DNA from: Thermomicrobiales bacterium
GTDB taxonomy: Bacteria > Chloroflexota > Chloroflexia > Thermomicrobiales > UBA6265
Direction: 5' to 3'
NCBI GenBank assembly: GCA_041390825.1
Contig: JAWKPF010000005.1
Coordinates: forward strand, 200,152 to 264,151
DNA: 64,000 nucleotides
Part shown: positions 18,407 to 27,419 of the stretch, piece after piece
Layout: every line of letters begins with the position of its first letter
Numbering within the stretch: the stretch's first letter is position 1
Position numbers and translations under genes: made by a program
The notes under the pieces: model-generated
What the model was told of the DNA's origin: nothing
What the model saw: the letters and a program-made list of their open reading frames with translations, nothing else
The model's database searches: none

Positions 18407-20293
18407 ATGAATTCACCCACGTTCGTCGTCGGAACCGCAGGCCATGTCGATCATGGCAAGTCATCGCTGGTTCGTGCGCTGACCGGCGCCAATCCGGACC
18501 GATTGGCCGAAGAGCAACTGCGGGAGATGACGATCGACCTTGGGTTTGCGGAGCTGACCACGCCGGGCGGCAACCGCATCCATCTCGTCGATGTACCCGG
18601 GCATGAGCGCTTCGTGCGCAACATGTTGGCGGGCGCAGGGGGGATCGACGCTGCCATCCTGGTGATTGCGGCCGATGATGGCCCAATGCCCCAGACACGA
18701 GAGCACCTGGCGATTCTCGATCTCCTGGGCATTTCCCACGGTGTGGTTGCGCTTTCCAAGGCGGACCTGGTCGATTCGGAGTGGCTCGACCTCGTGGTCG
18801 ACTCGACCCGTGGACTCCTCGATGGAACAGCCCTGGCGAACAGTGAGATCGTTCCGGTCTCATCGATCACCGGCATGGGGCTCGACGATCTGCAGAGCGC
18901 GCTCGATCGCATGTTGTCGCGTTTCGAGCGGCCCGTTGCCGCGCAGCCGGCACGACTGCCGATCGATCGGGTTTTCACGATGTCCGGGTTCGGCACGGTC
19001 GTCACAGGGACGTTGACGGGCGCGCCGATTTCGGTTGGAGACCGTGTCGATCTCCTTCCGGGTGGACAGGCGGCCCGGATACGTGGGCTGCAGAGCTTCG
19101 GTCGAGCGGTGCAGCGGGCCCTGCCGGGTTCGCGGGTTGCGGTAAACCTGGCGGGCGTGGACGTCACTGATCTCACCCGCGGTGACGTGCTGACGCTGCC
19201 AGGAACGATGGAACCCGCTATGCGCATGGATGTGTCGGTGAGGCTGCTCGAAACGTGCGAGCGTTCGCTGGAACACAATGACGAAGTGATCGTCTTCTCT
19301 GGGGCCGCCGAGGTTCCGGCGCGCGCGGCAATGCTGGATGGAGACAGGTTGGAGGCTGGCCGAGATGGTTGGGTCCAGCTGCGTCTTGCCAGACCAATGG
19401 TCGCGCATCCGGGAGATCGTTTCATCCTGCGGCGACCGTCGCCGCCGGAAACGATCGGGGGCGGATCGGTGGTCGAGCTCGACCCTCCTCGGCACAAACG
19501 CAATCAGCCAGGCGTGGTGGCGCGGCTCGAGCAGCTTGCGGAAGGCGACCCTGCCGATCGCCTGCTGACCTGGATCGGCAATCGATTGCTCGACGAGCGA
19601 CAGGCGCTGAATTCGCCGCTTGGCGAGGAATCTTCCCGCCGGGCAATCGAGCGATTGGTATCCGACCGGCGTTTGACCCGGCAAGGGATCATGCTGGTCA
19701 ACACGACGCGACTGCACCAGATCAGCGCAGCGGTACTCGAGTGCGTGGACCGTTTTCACCGGCAGCATCCGCTCGAAGCTGGCATGCCGCTTGGGTTCCT
19801 GCGTGATGAGATGGGGCTCGATCGGGTGGCGCTGGATACGCTGCTCCCGACGATGGAGGAAATCGAGGTAGTGGGCCCGCTGGTGCGACGCAGCGGCTTT
19901 CGCATTTCATTCGATACCGAGCAGCAAAGGCGCGCCGACGAGTATCTGCAGTTGCTCGATACGCACGGATTTCAGCCCCCCACGCCGGAAGAGGCGGGGA
20001 TCTCAATCGATCTCAGCCGGGCGTTGGCGCAGCTCGGTTCGATCGTCGAAATTGGAGATGGAATCGTCTTCCTGCCGGAGCAGCTCTCCGGTGCGCATGA
20101 CCGACTGCTCGAGATGCTGACAAACCAGAAATCGATCTCGCTGGCAGAGTATCGCGATGCTCTCGGAACCACCCGCCGGTTCGCGCAGGCACTTCTGGAA
20201 TACTTCGACCGGCAACGCGTGACCCGCCGAATCGGGGACCGCCGCGTTGCCGCCCGACCGATCGAACGCCGCGAGGAATCGACTGCCAGATGA
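18407..20293 (+). CDS. selB: Selenocysteine-specific elongation factor SelB
   Basis: A 628-residue translational GTPase. The G domain starts VGTAGHVDHGKSSLVRALTG and contains VDVPGHERFVRNML and SKAD. Domains II and III follow, with DRVFTMSGFGTVVTGTL. The C-terminal 250 residues are winged-helix-like and would bind the SECIS RNA element. The full length with the extra C-terminal part distinguishes SelB from EF-Tu. No selA, selD, selC tRNA or selenoprotein was recognised in the window. The stop overlaps the next gene by four bases (ATGA). Confidence 0.93.
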   Translation: MNSPTFVVGTAGHVDHGKSSLVRALTGANPDRLAEEQLREMTIDLGFAELTTPGGNRIHLVDVPGHERFVRNMLAGAGGIDAAILVIAADDGPMPQTREHLAILDLLGISHGVVALSKADLVDSEWLDLVVDSTRGLLDGTALANSEIVPVSSITGMGLDDLQSALDRMLSRFERPVAAQPARLPIDRVFTMSGFGTVVTGTLTGAPISVGDRVDLLPGGQAARIRGLQSFGRAVQRALPGSRVAVNLAGVDVTDLTRGDVLTLPGTMEPAMRMDVSVRLLETCERSLEHNDEVIVFSGAAEVPARAAMLDGDRLEAGRDGWVQLRLARPMVAHPGDRFILRRPSPPETIGGGSVVELDPPRHKRNQPGVVARLEQLAEGDPADRLLTWIGNRLLDERQALNSPLGEESSRRAIERLVSDRRLTRQGIMLVNTTRLHQISAAVLECVDRFHRQHPLEAGMPLGFLRDEMGLDRVALDTLLPTMEEIEVVGPLVRRSGFRISFDTEQQRRADEYLQLLDTHGFQPPTPEEAGISIDLSRALAQLGSIVEIGDGIVFLPEQLSGAHDRLLEMLTNQKSISLAEYRDALGTTRRFAQALLEYFDRQRVTRRIGDRRVAARPIERREESTAR

Positions 20294-21108
20294 ACACCGT
20301 GGTTTCCCTGTCGGAGCTGACCGCTCCGCATACGCATCTCTTCATCTCCCCGCACTATGACGACATTGCGCTTTCTTGTGGGGGAACCGCGGCGCTGGTG
20401 GCCGAAGCAGGGAAAGATGCAGTGGTGGCGCTTCTGTTTGGCGACCATCCCGATCCGGATCAACCGATGACCCCATTTGCGGACCACATGCACGCCGAAT
20501 GGGGCATGAGCGCGGACGAAGTCATCGCCGGGCGGCGCGCTGAGGAGGCGGAGTCGTCCCGAATTCTTGGGTTGCGTGATGTCTTCTTGCCGTTTCGCGA
20601 CGCGATCTACCGCGGCGACAACTATCTGAATGACGAACAGCTCTTTGGCAAGCCGCGTGGCACCGATCTCGATCTCCCGGAGCGGGTGGCGGCGGCGATT
20701 GCCGCGGAAGGCTTCCGACCCGTCGGATCACGCGCCTATGCCCCGCTTGCGAGTGGATTCCACGTCGATCATCAGCTCGGTTTTCAGGCGGGTGTGCTGC
20801 TGGCATCGTACGGATGGGATGTGTGGTTCTACGAGGACCTGCCCTATTCGCTGCTCGAAGGGCGGGTATCGGACCGTCTCTCTCTCGCGGGAGAGCGGCT
20901 CGAGGTGGCGGGGGTGGTGGATGTGTCGAGCGTCTGGACCAAGAAGATCGACGCCATCATGGCCTATCCATCACAGTTGAAGGTGATCTTCGAGTCGTAT
21001 GTCGGGGCCGGCAGCAGCCGCGAGGCCATCGACAATGTCATGTCGGGGTACAGCAAGGACGTGGGGAATGGCCGAATCGGCGAGCGATTCTGGCAGCTTG
21101 CCAGTTGA
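20290..21108 (+). CDS. PIG-L family deacetylase
   Basis: A 272-residue LmbE/PIG-L protein, a zinc-dependent N-acetyl-sugar deacetylase fold. Motifs are SPHYDDIALSCGG (residues about 20-32, the PHxDD metal site) and SGFHVDHQLGF (about 155-165, HVDH). Natural substrates in the family include GlcNAc-linked compounds such as mycothiol and bacillithiol precursors; none can be assigned here. It overlaps selB by four bases, implying translational coupling. Confidence 0.88.
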   Translation: MNTVVSLSELTAPHTHLFISPHYDDIALSCGGTAALVAEAGKDAVVALLFGDHPDPDQPMTPFADHMHAEWGMSADEVIAGRRAEEAESSRILGLRDVFLPFRDAIYRGDNYLNDEQLFGKPRGTDLDLPERVAAAIAAEGFRPVGSRAYAPLASGFHVDHQLGFQAGVLLASYGWDVWFYEDLPYSLLEGRVSDRLSLAGERLEVAGVVDVSSVWTKKIDAIMAYPSQLKVIFESYVGAGSSREAIDNVMSGYSKDVGNGRIGERFWQLAS

Positions 21109-21289
21109 CAGGCGGGACCTTGCCGAGTCGGAAGATGTGAAGGAGTCCGCCAATCGCATGTCCGATGTCGCCGAAGGTGCCGGGAGATCGGTGGACTGGT
21201 CTGCGCAGATTCGTCGTCCCGCGGTTTGGGGATTGCTCGTCCTGATCGCCATCGTGTTGGCGGTCCAGATCTGGCTGCTCTACCTGTGA
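21068..21289 (+). CDS. Small single-pass membrane protein
   Basis: A 73-residue frame with an acidic, Ser-rich N-terminal half and a C-terminal transmembrane helix (VWGLLVLIAIVLAVQIWLLYL). ATG at 21068 has AAGGA eight bases upstream and overlaps the deacetylase by 41 bp. A shorter 43-residue version from ATG 21158 has AAGGAG about 12 bases upstream. Tail-anchored topology is likely. Function unknown. Confidence 0.5.
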   Translation: MAESASDSGSLPVDRRDLAESEDVKESANRMSDVAEGAGRSVDWSAQIRRPAVWGLLVLIAIVLAVQIWLLYL

Positions 21290-21297
21290 TCGAAAAC

Positions 21298-21323
21298 GGG
21301 TCCAGAGCAGTCGCCCTGGACCC
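21298..21323. terminator. Terminator between convergent genes
   Basis: GGGTCCAG at 21298-21305 pairs with CTGGACCC at 21316-21323 over a 10-nt loop. On the minus strand it is followed by CGTTTTCG. It probably serves the DUF1989 gene and perhaps both directions. Confidence 0.65.
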
Positions 21324-21349
21324 TGAAGTGCGAACGTCGAAGCCGGCAG

Positions 21350-21967
21350 CTATCGGAACACGCGCACCAGTATGTCGGTCGGTTTGCCGCCGTTGATGTC
21401 GTTCTGGTCTTGCGGGCAGGCCGAAACGGCGATCGCGCAGTCCATGTTCGCTTCCAGCAGCACGAAGTCATTGCGTTCCGCAAGCGATTCGCGGAGCTCC
21501 AGCTCACCGCGCTGCAAGATAGCGACGTTCATGAACCAGTTGACCGGATCGGGGACGGTCTCATAGCTGATGCCGAACGGCGCCAATGCCCCGGCGAGCG
21601 CCTCGCGGCAGTTCGCGTGCCCTTCCAGTCCGTAATCGACCGAATAGCGCTTGGGATCGCAGGCGGCAAAGAGAATGTCGTGCCGCCCAACGGTGTCTTC
21701 CACCAGGGTCAGCATCGGATTGCGCAGATTGGAATAGATCGGCATTTCCTTCTGCAACATGATCGAGCTGTTCTTGGCGCGGGTGTGTGCTGTCGACGAC
21801 ACCTCTCTCGGGTCGGTAAGGGAGACGGCGACGAAATCGGCGACCTGCTTCCCTTCCAGGGTCGAGATTTGCACGATCTCGCCCGCGCGCACTTCGAATC
21901 CAACTGCCTCGCCGGGTCTGAGCTGCTTCGACTTGACGGCAACCCGGCCGACCAACTGTTCACTCAC
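21350..21967 (-). CDS. DUF1989 urea-carboxylase-associated family protein
   Basis: A 205-residue protein of the DUF1989 family. It shows the family features of an N-terminal beta-rich RAGEIVQISTLEGKQVADFVA, the SSTAHTRAKNSSIML segment, HANCREALAGALAPFGI and the conserved PVNWFMNV followed by ANMDCAIAVSACPQDQN. DUF1989 proteins often sit near urea carboxylase/allophanate genes and bind metal through conserved Cys and His. The function here is unproven. The window's urease operon is about 16 kb away, so a direct link is speculative. Confidence 0.88.
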   Translation of the reverse strand: MSEQLVGRVAVKSKQLRPGEAVGFEVRAGEIVQISTLEGKQVADFVAVSLTDPREVSSTAHTRAKNSSIMLQKEMPIYSNLRNPMLTLVEDTVGRHDILFAACDPKRYSVDYGLEGHANCREALAGALAPFGISYETVPDPVNWFMNVAILQRGELELRESLAERNDFVLLEANMDCAIAVSACPQDQNDINGGKPTDILVRVFR

Positions 21968-22305
21968 GAATGAACGCCTCCTCGGCGGAATCGCATGGTT
22001 TCCTCGATGACCGGCGCGTTCCGCGCGCCGCGCGCAAATCTAACAGGTTTGCTCCTGAGAAATGCGCGGCTCGATGTTGGCATTCATTGTTCGAGTGGAC
22101 AGATGCGGACATTGGACCTCAACGTGGGGTGTTCACCTACCTCATTGGGAGTAATTCAGTTGGTTTGCGTCCAGGAAAACGCAGAAGTGACGTTTCGACG
22201 GCAATTGGAGCCCGGGTTTCTGCCATACTGCGTGGCATGACGTGGTTCTTTTCAATTTGCGTTTCCAGCTTGACTCGCCCCCGCGAGCGCGTGAAGGGAT
22301 AGATC
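21968..22305. other. Divergent intergenic region
   Basis: A 338-bp spacer between DUF1989 (minus) and the zinc-ribbon gene (plus). AAGGGATAGATC at its right end is the ribosome-binding site for the GTG start at 22306. I see no convincing promoter pair, RNA or repeat. Confidence 0.5.
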
Positions 22306-23232
22306 GTGGAGACTTGCCCAAACTGCGGACAGCCCATTCGGGCAACCGCCCGCTTCTGCACCAGCTGCGGATATCGCATCCCCGAGCGTGCCCAGGGTTC
22401 GACGTCCAGCAGTAGTTCCAGTTTCACATCGACCTGGATCGAGGAGTCGACCGGAACCGCGGCAGCCGCCGCGCCGGTCGATGCCGCATCCACCTGGCCC
22501 GCCGCTCCGGTGGCCGAAGTGGTGGAAGAGAAGGTCGACGTGGTCGAGGTGGTCGAGGCGGCGCCAGAGGTGGTGTACGCGCCTCCCGCGCTCGCGGTCG
22601 ATCCGATCGACGAAATCGTCGCCGCCACTGCCGGGTACAACGACGATCAGGAATCACTGGTCGACATGTCGCAAAACAAGGTCAATATCGCGCTCTATCA
22701 CATCGAGACGCTGCGTCAGCTGATGCCGGAGCTTTCTGCCTGGTCCGTGGAGCGAGCGCAGTCGGTGAATGAAGCGATTGCCGCGATGGAAACCGCCATC
22801 AAGGGCCGTGAAGCGGACGATGACACCTACCACGGTCTGCGCATGACGGTCGCTTCCGCACGCAAGGACCCGCGGGATATCGATGTCATGATTGCGCTCT
22901 CTGACCGCGCGACAGACATCGAGGACTTGCTGAAAGCGCATGATGCCTACTCGATCGGCATTCGAAAGGCGTTGATCGATCTGAAGCCCTTGGCAGTCGA
23001 GTATGTGCGGGTGCCGAAGCGGCGCACCGCACCAGCGCGAAAGACGTCGACCCCACGGACGCGTTCATCCTCGTCGACGGCGAAAAGCGCCACGGCCGCG
23101 AAGAGCACGGCCACGAAGGGCAGCAGCTCTTCCAGGAGCACAGCAGCGAAGAGTTCCAGTGCGTCGAAAAGCACAGCGGCGAAGTCATCATCCTCGAGCA
23201 GTCAATCTCGCAAGACAGCCGCTTCGTCGTAA
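22306..23232 (+). CDS. Zinc-ribbon protein with basic Ser/Lys/Ala tail
   Basis: A 308-residue protein. The first 25 residues form a zinc ribbon (CPNCG and CTSCG, two CxxC pairs). Residues about 30-100 are low-complexity Ser/Val/Glu, 105-225 form a helical domain (MSQNKVNIALYHIETLRQLMPEL and ALSDRATDIEDLLKAHDAYS), and the last 75 residues are a Lys/Ser/Thr/Ala tail resembling histone H1-like tails. The GTG start at 22306 has AAGGGA upstream. A nucleoid- or RNA-associated role is suggested only by the zinc ribbon and basic tail. No named family. Confidence 0.75.
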   Translation: METCPNCGQPIRATARFCTSCGYRIPERAQGSTSSSSSSFTSTWIEESTGTAAAAAPVDAASTWPAAPVAEVVEEKVDVVEVVEAAPEVVYAPPALAVDPIDEIVAATAGYNDDQESLVDMSQNKVNIALYHIETLRQLMPELSAWSVERAQSVNEAIAAMETAIKGREADDDTYHGLRMTVASARKDPRDIDVMIALSDRATDIEDLLKAHDAYSIGIRKALIDLKPLAVEYVRVPKRRTAPARKTSTPRTRSSSSTAKSATAAKSTATKGSSSSRSTAAKSSSASKSTAAKSSSSSSQSRKTAASS

Positions 23233-23262
23233 CTGCACCGAACAACAAGCAGGCAGGACGAG

Positions 23263-23290
23263 ACGAGCTCCCGAGCAATCGGGAGCTCGT
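23263..23290. terminator. Convergent terminator hairpin
   Basis: The arms 23263-23274 and 23279-23290 form a perfect 12-bp stem closed by a GCAA tetraloop, followed by TCTTCAATT. It separates the zinc-ribbon gene from the convergent peptide-binding protein gene. Confidence 0.8.
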
Positions 23291-23315
23291 TCTTCAATTG
23301 CAGACACCTCGAGGA

Positions 23316-25373
23316 TCAGGACAACGGACTGGGTGATGCGACCGGTGACGCTACCGGGGAAGCGACCGGAAAGGCAAGCGGACTTCCGGACGGTGAGGCG
23401 ACCGGAGAGGCAACTGGGGATGCCACCAGAGCCGCTGGCGTCTTCGGGCCGGATCCGTTTTCGTCGCGCCAGAGCAGTCGCGTGTCGATGACCGGCACGT
23501 ACTTGTTCGGCTGATATCCCTGAATATCGTTGCGCGCGAGCACCAGGTCGTTCGGGAAGCCGAACCAGAGCCCGAAGAGGTCTTCGCCATTGACGATCTG
23601 CTGAAGCTGATCGAGCAAGTTTGCTTGCGACGTCAGGTTGGGTGAAATCAGGATCTTCTTGAGCAGGTCGTCGACTTCCTCATTGTTGTAGCCGCCCGGA
23701 TTCCAGCCCTGGGGATTGATCCGGATGTCCCAGTTGGATCCATAGAGATCGTAGTCCGTGAATCCGGGATAGAGCGCGTAGGAGTAGGCGATCAGGTCCC
23801 AGGCACGGGTGTTCGCCCAGGTGTCGAAAAAGAGCTCGGGCGGCAGTTGCTGGACCGAAAGGGTGGCGCCAACCTCGGCAAAGTCCTCCACCAGTCCGTT
23901 CAGAATCGCGATGAGCGTCGGGTTGGCGTCGTCCCGCACGATCGCGGTCAAGACGAACGGAACCCCGGTCGGATCGTTGAGCAGACCATCTCCATCGGTG
24001 TCGAGGAATCCGGCTTCGGAGAGAAGCTGCCGGGCGCGGCCGACATCACGGCGAGGATTGACGACCGAAGGGTCGTTTGCCCAGGGCTGGGCGACCGTGC
24101 CCGCAGCAGATTGGTCGATGAGCCCAAGGAACGTTTCGGTTGCGTACTTGTCACGGTCGACCGCGAGGTTTAGCGCCTCGCGGACGCGCGGATCCGACAA
24201 GAGCTGGGGATAGGACGCACGGGCGAGGTTCTCGAAGTTGAAAGCCGCAAAGGCAACCTGGGCGCCGGGAGCGGCAAAGAGCCGCGCCTCGGTGTCCTTG
24301 AGAGCCGGGACGTCAGCGGGAGAGACCGGCCACAGGAGATCGGCCTCGCCATCGACCCAGCGAGACACCCGGTTCTCCTGCGATTCCGAGAAGCGGTAGA
24401 CGAGCGACTCGAAGTTCGGTGGCGTCTGCCAATACGCATCGTTGCGCTGAAGGACAATTTCGTCCGCATCGATCTCGGATACGACCCAGGGGCCGGTGCC
24501 GATCGGCAAATCGTCGTCGTCCCAACCGAAGCCGGTGAGCGTGCGTTCACCTTCTGGCTGGCCTTCCCAATAGTCGCCGTATTGGCGCTCGGAAAAGATC
24601 GGGAGACTGGAGGCGTTCAGGATCCAGTTGTTGTCAGGCACGGTCAGATTGACGCGCAGCGTGCGGTCATCGACGACGTCGACCGATTCCATCGAGGTAA
24701 AGAAGTTGCGCACTGCGCTATCGATGTCATCTCGCGCAACGATGAACGAAAAGGCGACATCGTCGGCGGTGAAGCGGCGACCGTCGTGCCAGGTAACGTC
24801 GCCGCGCAACGAGAATGTCACCGTCTGATTGCCGTCGTCCCACTCCCATTCTTCGGCCAGCCACGGAATCGGCTCCATGGTGATCGGGTCGATACCGACC
24901 AGCGGATCGAGATACGCGGTGGTGATCTGCGCGTCCTGCGTGTAGGAAACCGGGCTGAAGTCGAGATTGTTGTCGACGCCCTGCGCGAAAAGGGTCAGCG
25001 TTTCCGAAGGAACAGGATCGCTCTCATAGATCCAGTGATCTCCGTGGAAGACCTCGATATCTCCGAAGGGATCGGGAATCGGAGTTGGACTGGGTGTCGG
25101 AGTGGCAGTTTCGACGGGAGACGCAACCGCTGATGCCATCGGAGATGGCGTTCCCGCACCGATCGACGACGGTCCGGTCGACCCTGTTTGGGCGAGACTG
25201 GCTGGCTGCGATTTGCCCCTGAGCGCGCCCGCGAACCGGCTGGCGAGGGCAACGGCGGAAACACCGCCGATGACGCTGGCCATCAGGGTTCGCCGTGAAA
25301 AGGCATCTGGGGAAAGACCGGGTGGCGGGCCGCCGGCCTGGGCTGACGTCTGTTCGTCGAGCTGATCTGTCAT
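23316..25373 (-). CDS. Tat-exported oligopeptide-binding protein (SBP family 5)
   Basis: A 685-residue extracellular solute-binding protein of the peptide/nickel class. It starts with a Tat-type signal (FSRRTLMASVIGGVSAVALA, residues about 26-45), then a Ser/Thr/Pro linker. The SBP_bac_5 fold shows LAEEWEWDDGNQTVTFSLRGDVTWHDGRRF and DDVAFSF. The C-terminal about 35 residues are repeats of the unit SPVA. ATG at 25373 is used because the signal lies just downstream. No permease or ATPase genes flank it, so its partner transporter lies elsewhere. Upstream are two GTACGTAC palindromes. Confidence 0.9.
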   Translation of the reverse strand: MTDQLDEQTSAQAGGPPPGLSPDAFSRRTLMASVIGGVSAVALASRFAGALRGKSQPASLAQTGSTGPSSIGAGTPSPMASAVASPVETATPTPSPTPIPDPFGDIEVFHGDHWIYESDPVPSETLTLFAQGVDNNLDFSPVSYTQDAQITTAYLDPLVGIDPITMEPIPWLAEEWEWDDGNQTVTFSLRGDVTWHDGRRFTADDVAFSFIVARDDIDSAVRNFFTSMESVDVVDDRTLRVNLTVPDNNWILNASSLPIFSERQYGDYWEGQPEGERTLTGFGWDDDDLPIGTGPWVVSEIDADEIVLQRNDAYWQTPPNFESLVYRFSESQENRVSRWVDGEADLLWPVSPADVPALKDTEARLFAAPGAQVAFAAFNFENLARASYPQLLSDPRVREALNLAVDRDKYATETFLGLIDQSAAGTVAQPWANDPSVVNPRRDVGRARQLLSEAGFLDTDGDGLLNDPTGVPFVLTAIVRDDANPTLIAILNGLVEDFAEVGATLSVQQLPPELFFDTWANTRAWDLIAYSYALYPGFTDYDLYGSNWDIRINPQGWNPGGYNNEEVDDLLKKILISPNLTSQANLLDQLQQIVNGEDLFGLWFGFPNDLVLARNDIQGYQPNKYVPVIDTRLLWRDENGSGPKTPAALVASPVASPVASPSGSPLAFPVASPVASPVASPSPLS

Positions 25374-25465
25374 GGCGGAGAACGACTCCAGCGGGTGATG
25401 CGAAACGCGCGGACTGCCCAAACATCGGGCGATCTGCTGTAGGCAACGATAGCATAGGAATGCTG

Positions 25466-25494
25466 TGTACGTACATATAGCCCTGCGTACGTAC
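25466..25494. promoter_or_regulatory. Paired GTACGTAC palindromes
   Basis: TGTACGTACA at 25466-25475 and GTACGTAC at 25487-25494, 20 bp centre to centre, which is two helical turns. They lie about 95-120 bp upstream of the peptide-binding protein start. The arrangement suits two adjacent dimer sites of a repressor (inference). Confidence 0.4.
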
Positions 25495-25536
25495 TAGGGT
25501 GTAGTGGGTTCTGGATTGCGCCGAACGAATGACTCG

Positions 25537-27123
25537 CTAGTTGGCGACAACCTCGGCTGAACTGGAGGCATCGTCCTCGACAGATCGCTTCGACTGAGCA
25601 GTTGCGTTGCCCGCGAGCACCGCTCCGGGATCCCGCTCGCCTTTGACGGCATAGCGGTCGACATCCCAGATCATTTCGCGGAACCACTTGGCCACATCAT
25701 CCGATTCGACCGCACGTCGCAGGTTGTCGGCCCGGCGCCGTCGTTCGGCCAACGGCATGGTGAGCGCGTGATAGATTGCGTCGGCGGTGGCCTCGACATC
25801 AGCCGGGGCGATCATGAGAGCATCGTCGCCCAATTGGACAGCGGCGCCCGCGCCTTCGGAAAGGATCAGCACGCCGTTGCGTTCGTTGAGCAAGCATCCT
25901 TCTTTCGCAACGAGATTCATGCCGTCGATGATCGAGTTGACCATAAGGACGTCGTACCACTTCATCGCCGCGAGCGCGCGCGGGTAGTTTTCTCCCAGAA
26001 TCAGGTTGATCGGCTGCCAGCTGGTTTCGACGTTGGCGTAGCGTGCATTGATGCGGCCGGCGATGGAGCTGACATCGTCGAGATAGCTCTGATATTCGAC
26101 GACGTCCATGCGTGACGGAACCAGAATCGCGACGAAGTTCACGCGCCCGACGAACTCCGGGTGCGCTTCCAGAAATCTCCCGAACGCGCTGAAACCTCGC
26201 ACGATGTTCTTGCTCGGCTCCGCGCGGTCGACCCGCAGCACGGTGTACTCGTTGTAGAACGAGGGGAGGTAGCGGTCGTGGACGCGGGCTTCCTTCGAGT
26301 AGGCGTTTCGGCGAACGGCCTCGACGTCGATGGAGATGGGGTAGTGACGCACCTCGATTCGGCGGTCGTTCCAGATCACCCCACGGCCAGCGTAGTCGAC
26401 CTGGATTCCCGGCACATACGCCTCGCAAGTGTTCAGGAAACTCCGCGCATGCTCACGGGTCTGAAAACCGACGATGTCGTTTCCCAGCATCCCCTCGCAA
26501 ATCTGCCGTCTCCAGGCCATCGGCAACAGACGCCAATAATCGGGATCGGGCCATGGAATGTGGACGAACTGCTGAATGATCGCGTTCGGGCGCAGCTCGC
26601 GAATCATGCCTGCGGTCAGGTAGAGATGGTAGTCCTGCAGCATGATGATCGGCTCTTCGTCGAGCGCTGCGGCGGCTGACAGGATTTCCTCGGCAAAGAG
26701 CTGATTGACGACGACATACCCATTCGTCCAGGCATCGTACGTATCGGCGGTGATGTCTGGCGAGGTTGGAGTGTCCCAGAGATAGTGTTGCAAGAACCAG
26801 AGCAGCGGATTGCTGATCTTGTTGTAGTACTTGTGATAGGTGGCGGAATCGGGAAGAACAAAGCGCAACCTGAAGGCCGGGTTGAGCCCTTCTGGGATGA
26901 TGAACTCTTCTCCCTGTTCCCGGGCTTGTTCGGCGCGCCGGCGGTCTCCAAGCGTCATCGGGCACGCGACCCAGATTGGCTCGACATCGCGCGCGATTCC
27001 GGTAACCGCGGTGACTACCCCGCCCGACCCTTTCCTGGATGTGTAGTTGCCGCTGGGTTCTCGTGTGAAGGTGACGGGACCGCGGTTCGAGGCGACGATC
27101 AGTGGGCGAGTTTCGACATCCAT
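25537..27123 (-). CDS. Trehalose-6-phosphate synthase-like glycosyltransferase (GT20)
   Basis: A 528-residue GT20 enzyme that would transfer glucose from a nucleotide sugar to glucose 6-phosphate. Features: IVASNRGPVTF at the N-terminus, the KGSGGVVTAVTGIA loop, LQDYHLYL, FVHIPWPDPDYWRLLP, VGFQTREHARSFL, the donor-site VDRAEPSKNIVRG, and near the end MVNSIIDGMNLVAKEG. All are typical of OtsA, although the relaxed spacing leaves a related sugar-phosphate acceptor possible. ATG at 27123. No OtsB phosphatase is adjacent; a ThuA-type gene lies 2.2 kb away on the same strand. Confidence 0.88.
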   Translation of the reverse strand: MDVETRPLIVASNRGPVTFTREPSGNYTSRKGSGGVVTAVTGIARDVEPIWVACPMTLGDRRRAEQAREQGEEFIIPEGLNPAFRLRFVLPDSATYHKYYNKISNPLLWFLQHYLWDTPTSPDITADTYDAWTNGYVVVNQLFAEEILSAAAALDEEPIIMLQDYHLYLTAGMIRELRPNAIIQQFVHIPWPDPDYWRLLPMAWRRQICEGMLGNDIVGFQTREHARSFLNTCEAYVPGIQVDYAGRGVIWNDRRIEVRHYPISIDVEAVRRNAYSKEARVHDRYLPSFYNEYTVLRVDRAEPSKNIVRGFSAFGRFLEAHPEFVGRVNFVAILVPSRMDVVEYQSYLDDVSSIAGRINARYANVETSWQPINLILGENYPRALAAMKWYDVLMVNSIIDGMNLVAKEGCLLNERNGVLILSEGAGAAVQLGDDALMIAPADVEATADAIYHALTMPLAERRRRADNLRRAVESDDVAKWFREMIWDVDRYAVKGERDPGAVLAGNATAQSKRSVEDDASSSAEVVAN

Positions 27124-27419
27124 GGTTTTGCGCCCCCGGTTTCCTCTCTGGCCGCAACCCACGCGCTTGGTCGGCTGCGCTAGCGCCGGCAACCTCGCCG
27201 TGGGGTGAGGTCTCGCCGCGTTCCCCATCGATGCGCACACCATCGTGCGCCGTGCGCATAGTATGACCGTTTCGCGTGCGGGAATGCGCCATCGGCATGG
27301 GAGCATGACGCAATGCCACTATGTCGCACCCGCACTGCGCGATGAAGTGGGATGCAGCGCACTGGTACAATCAGCAGACGATGGAAGGCACGGGACCGGA
27401 GCAGGAGAGACTCTTCTTC

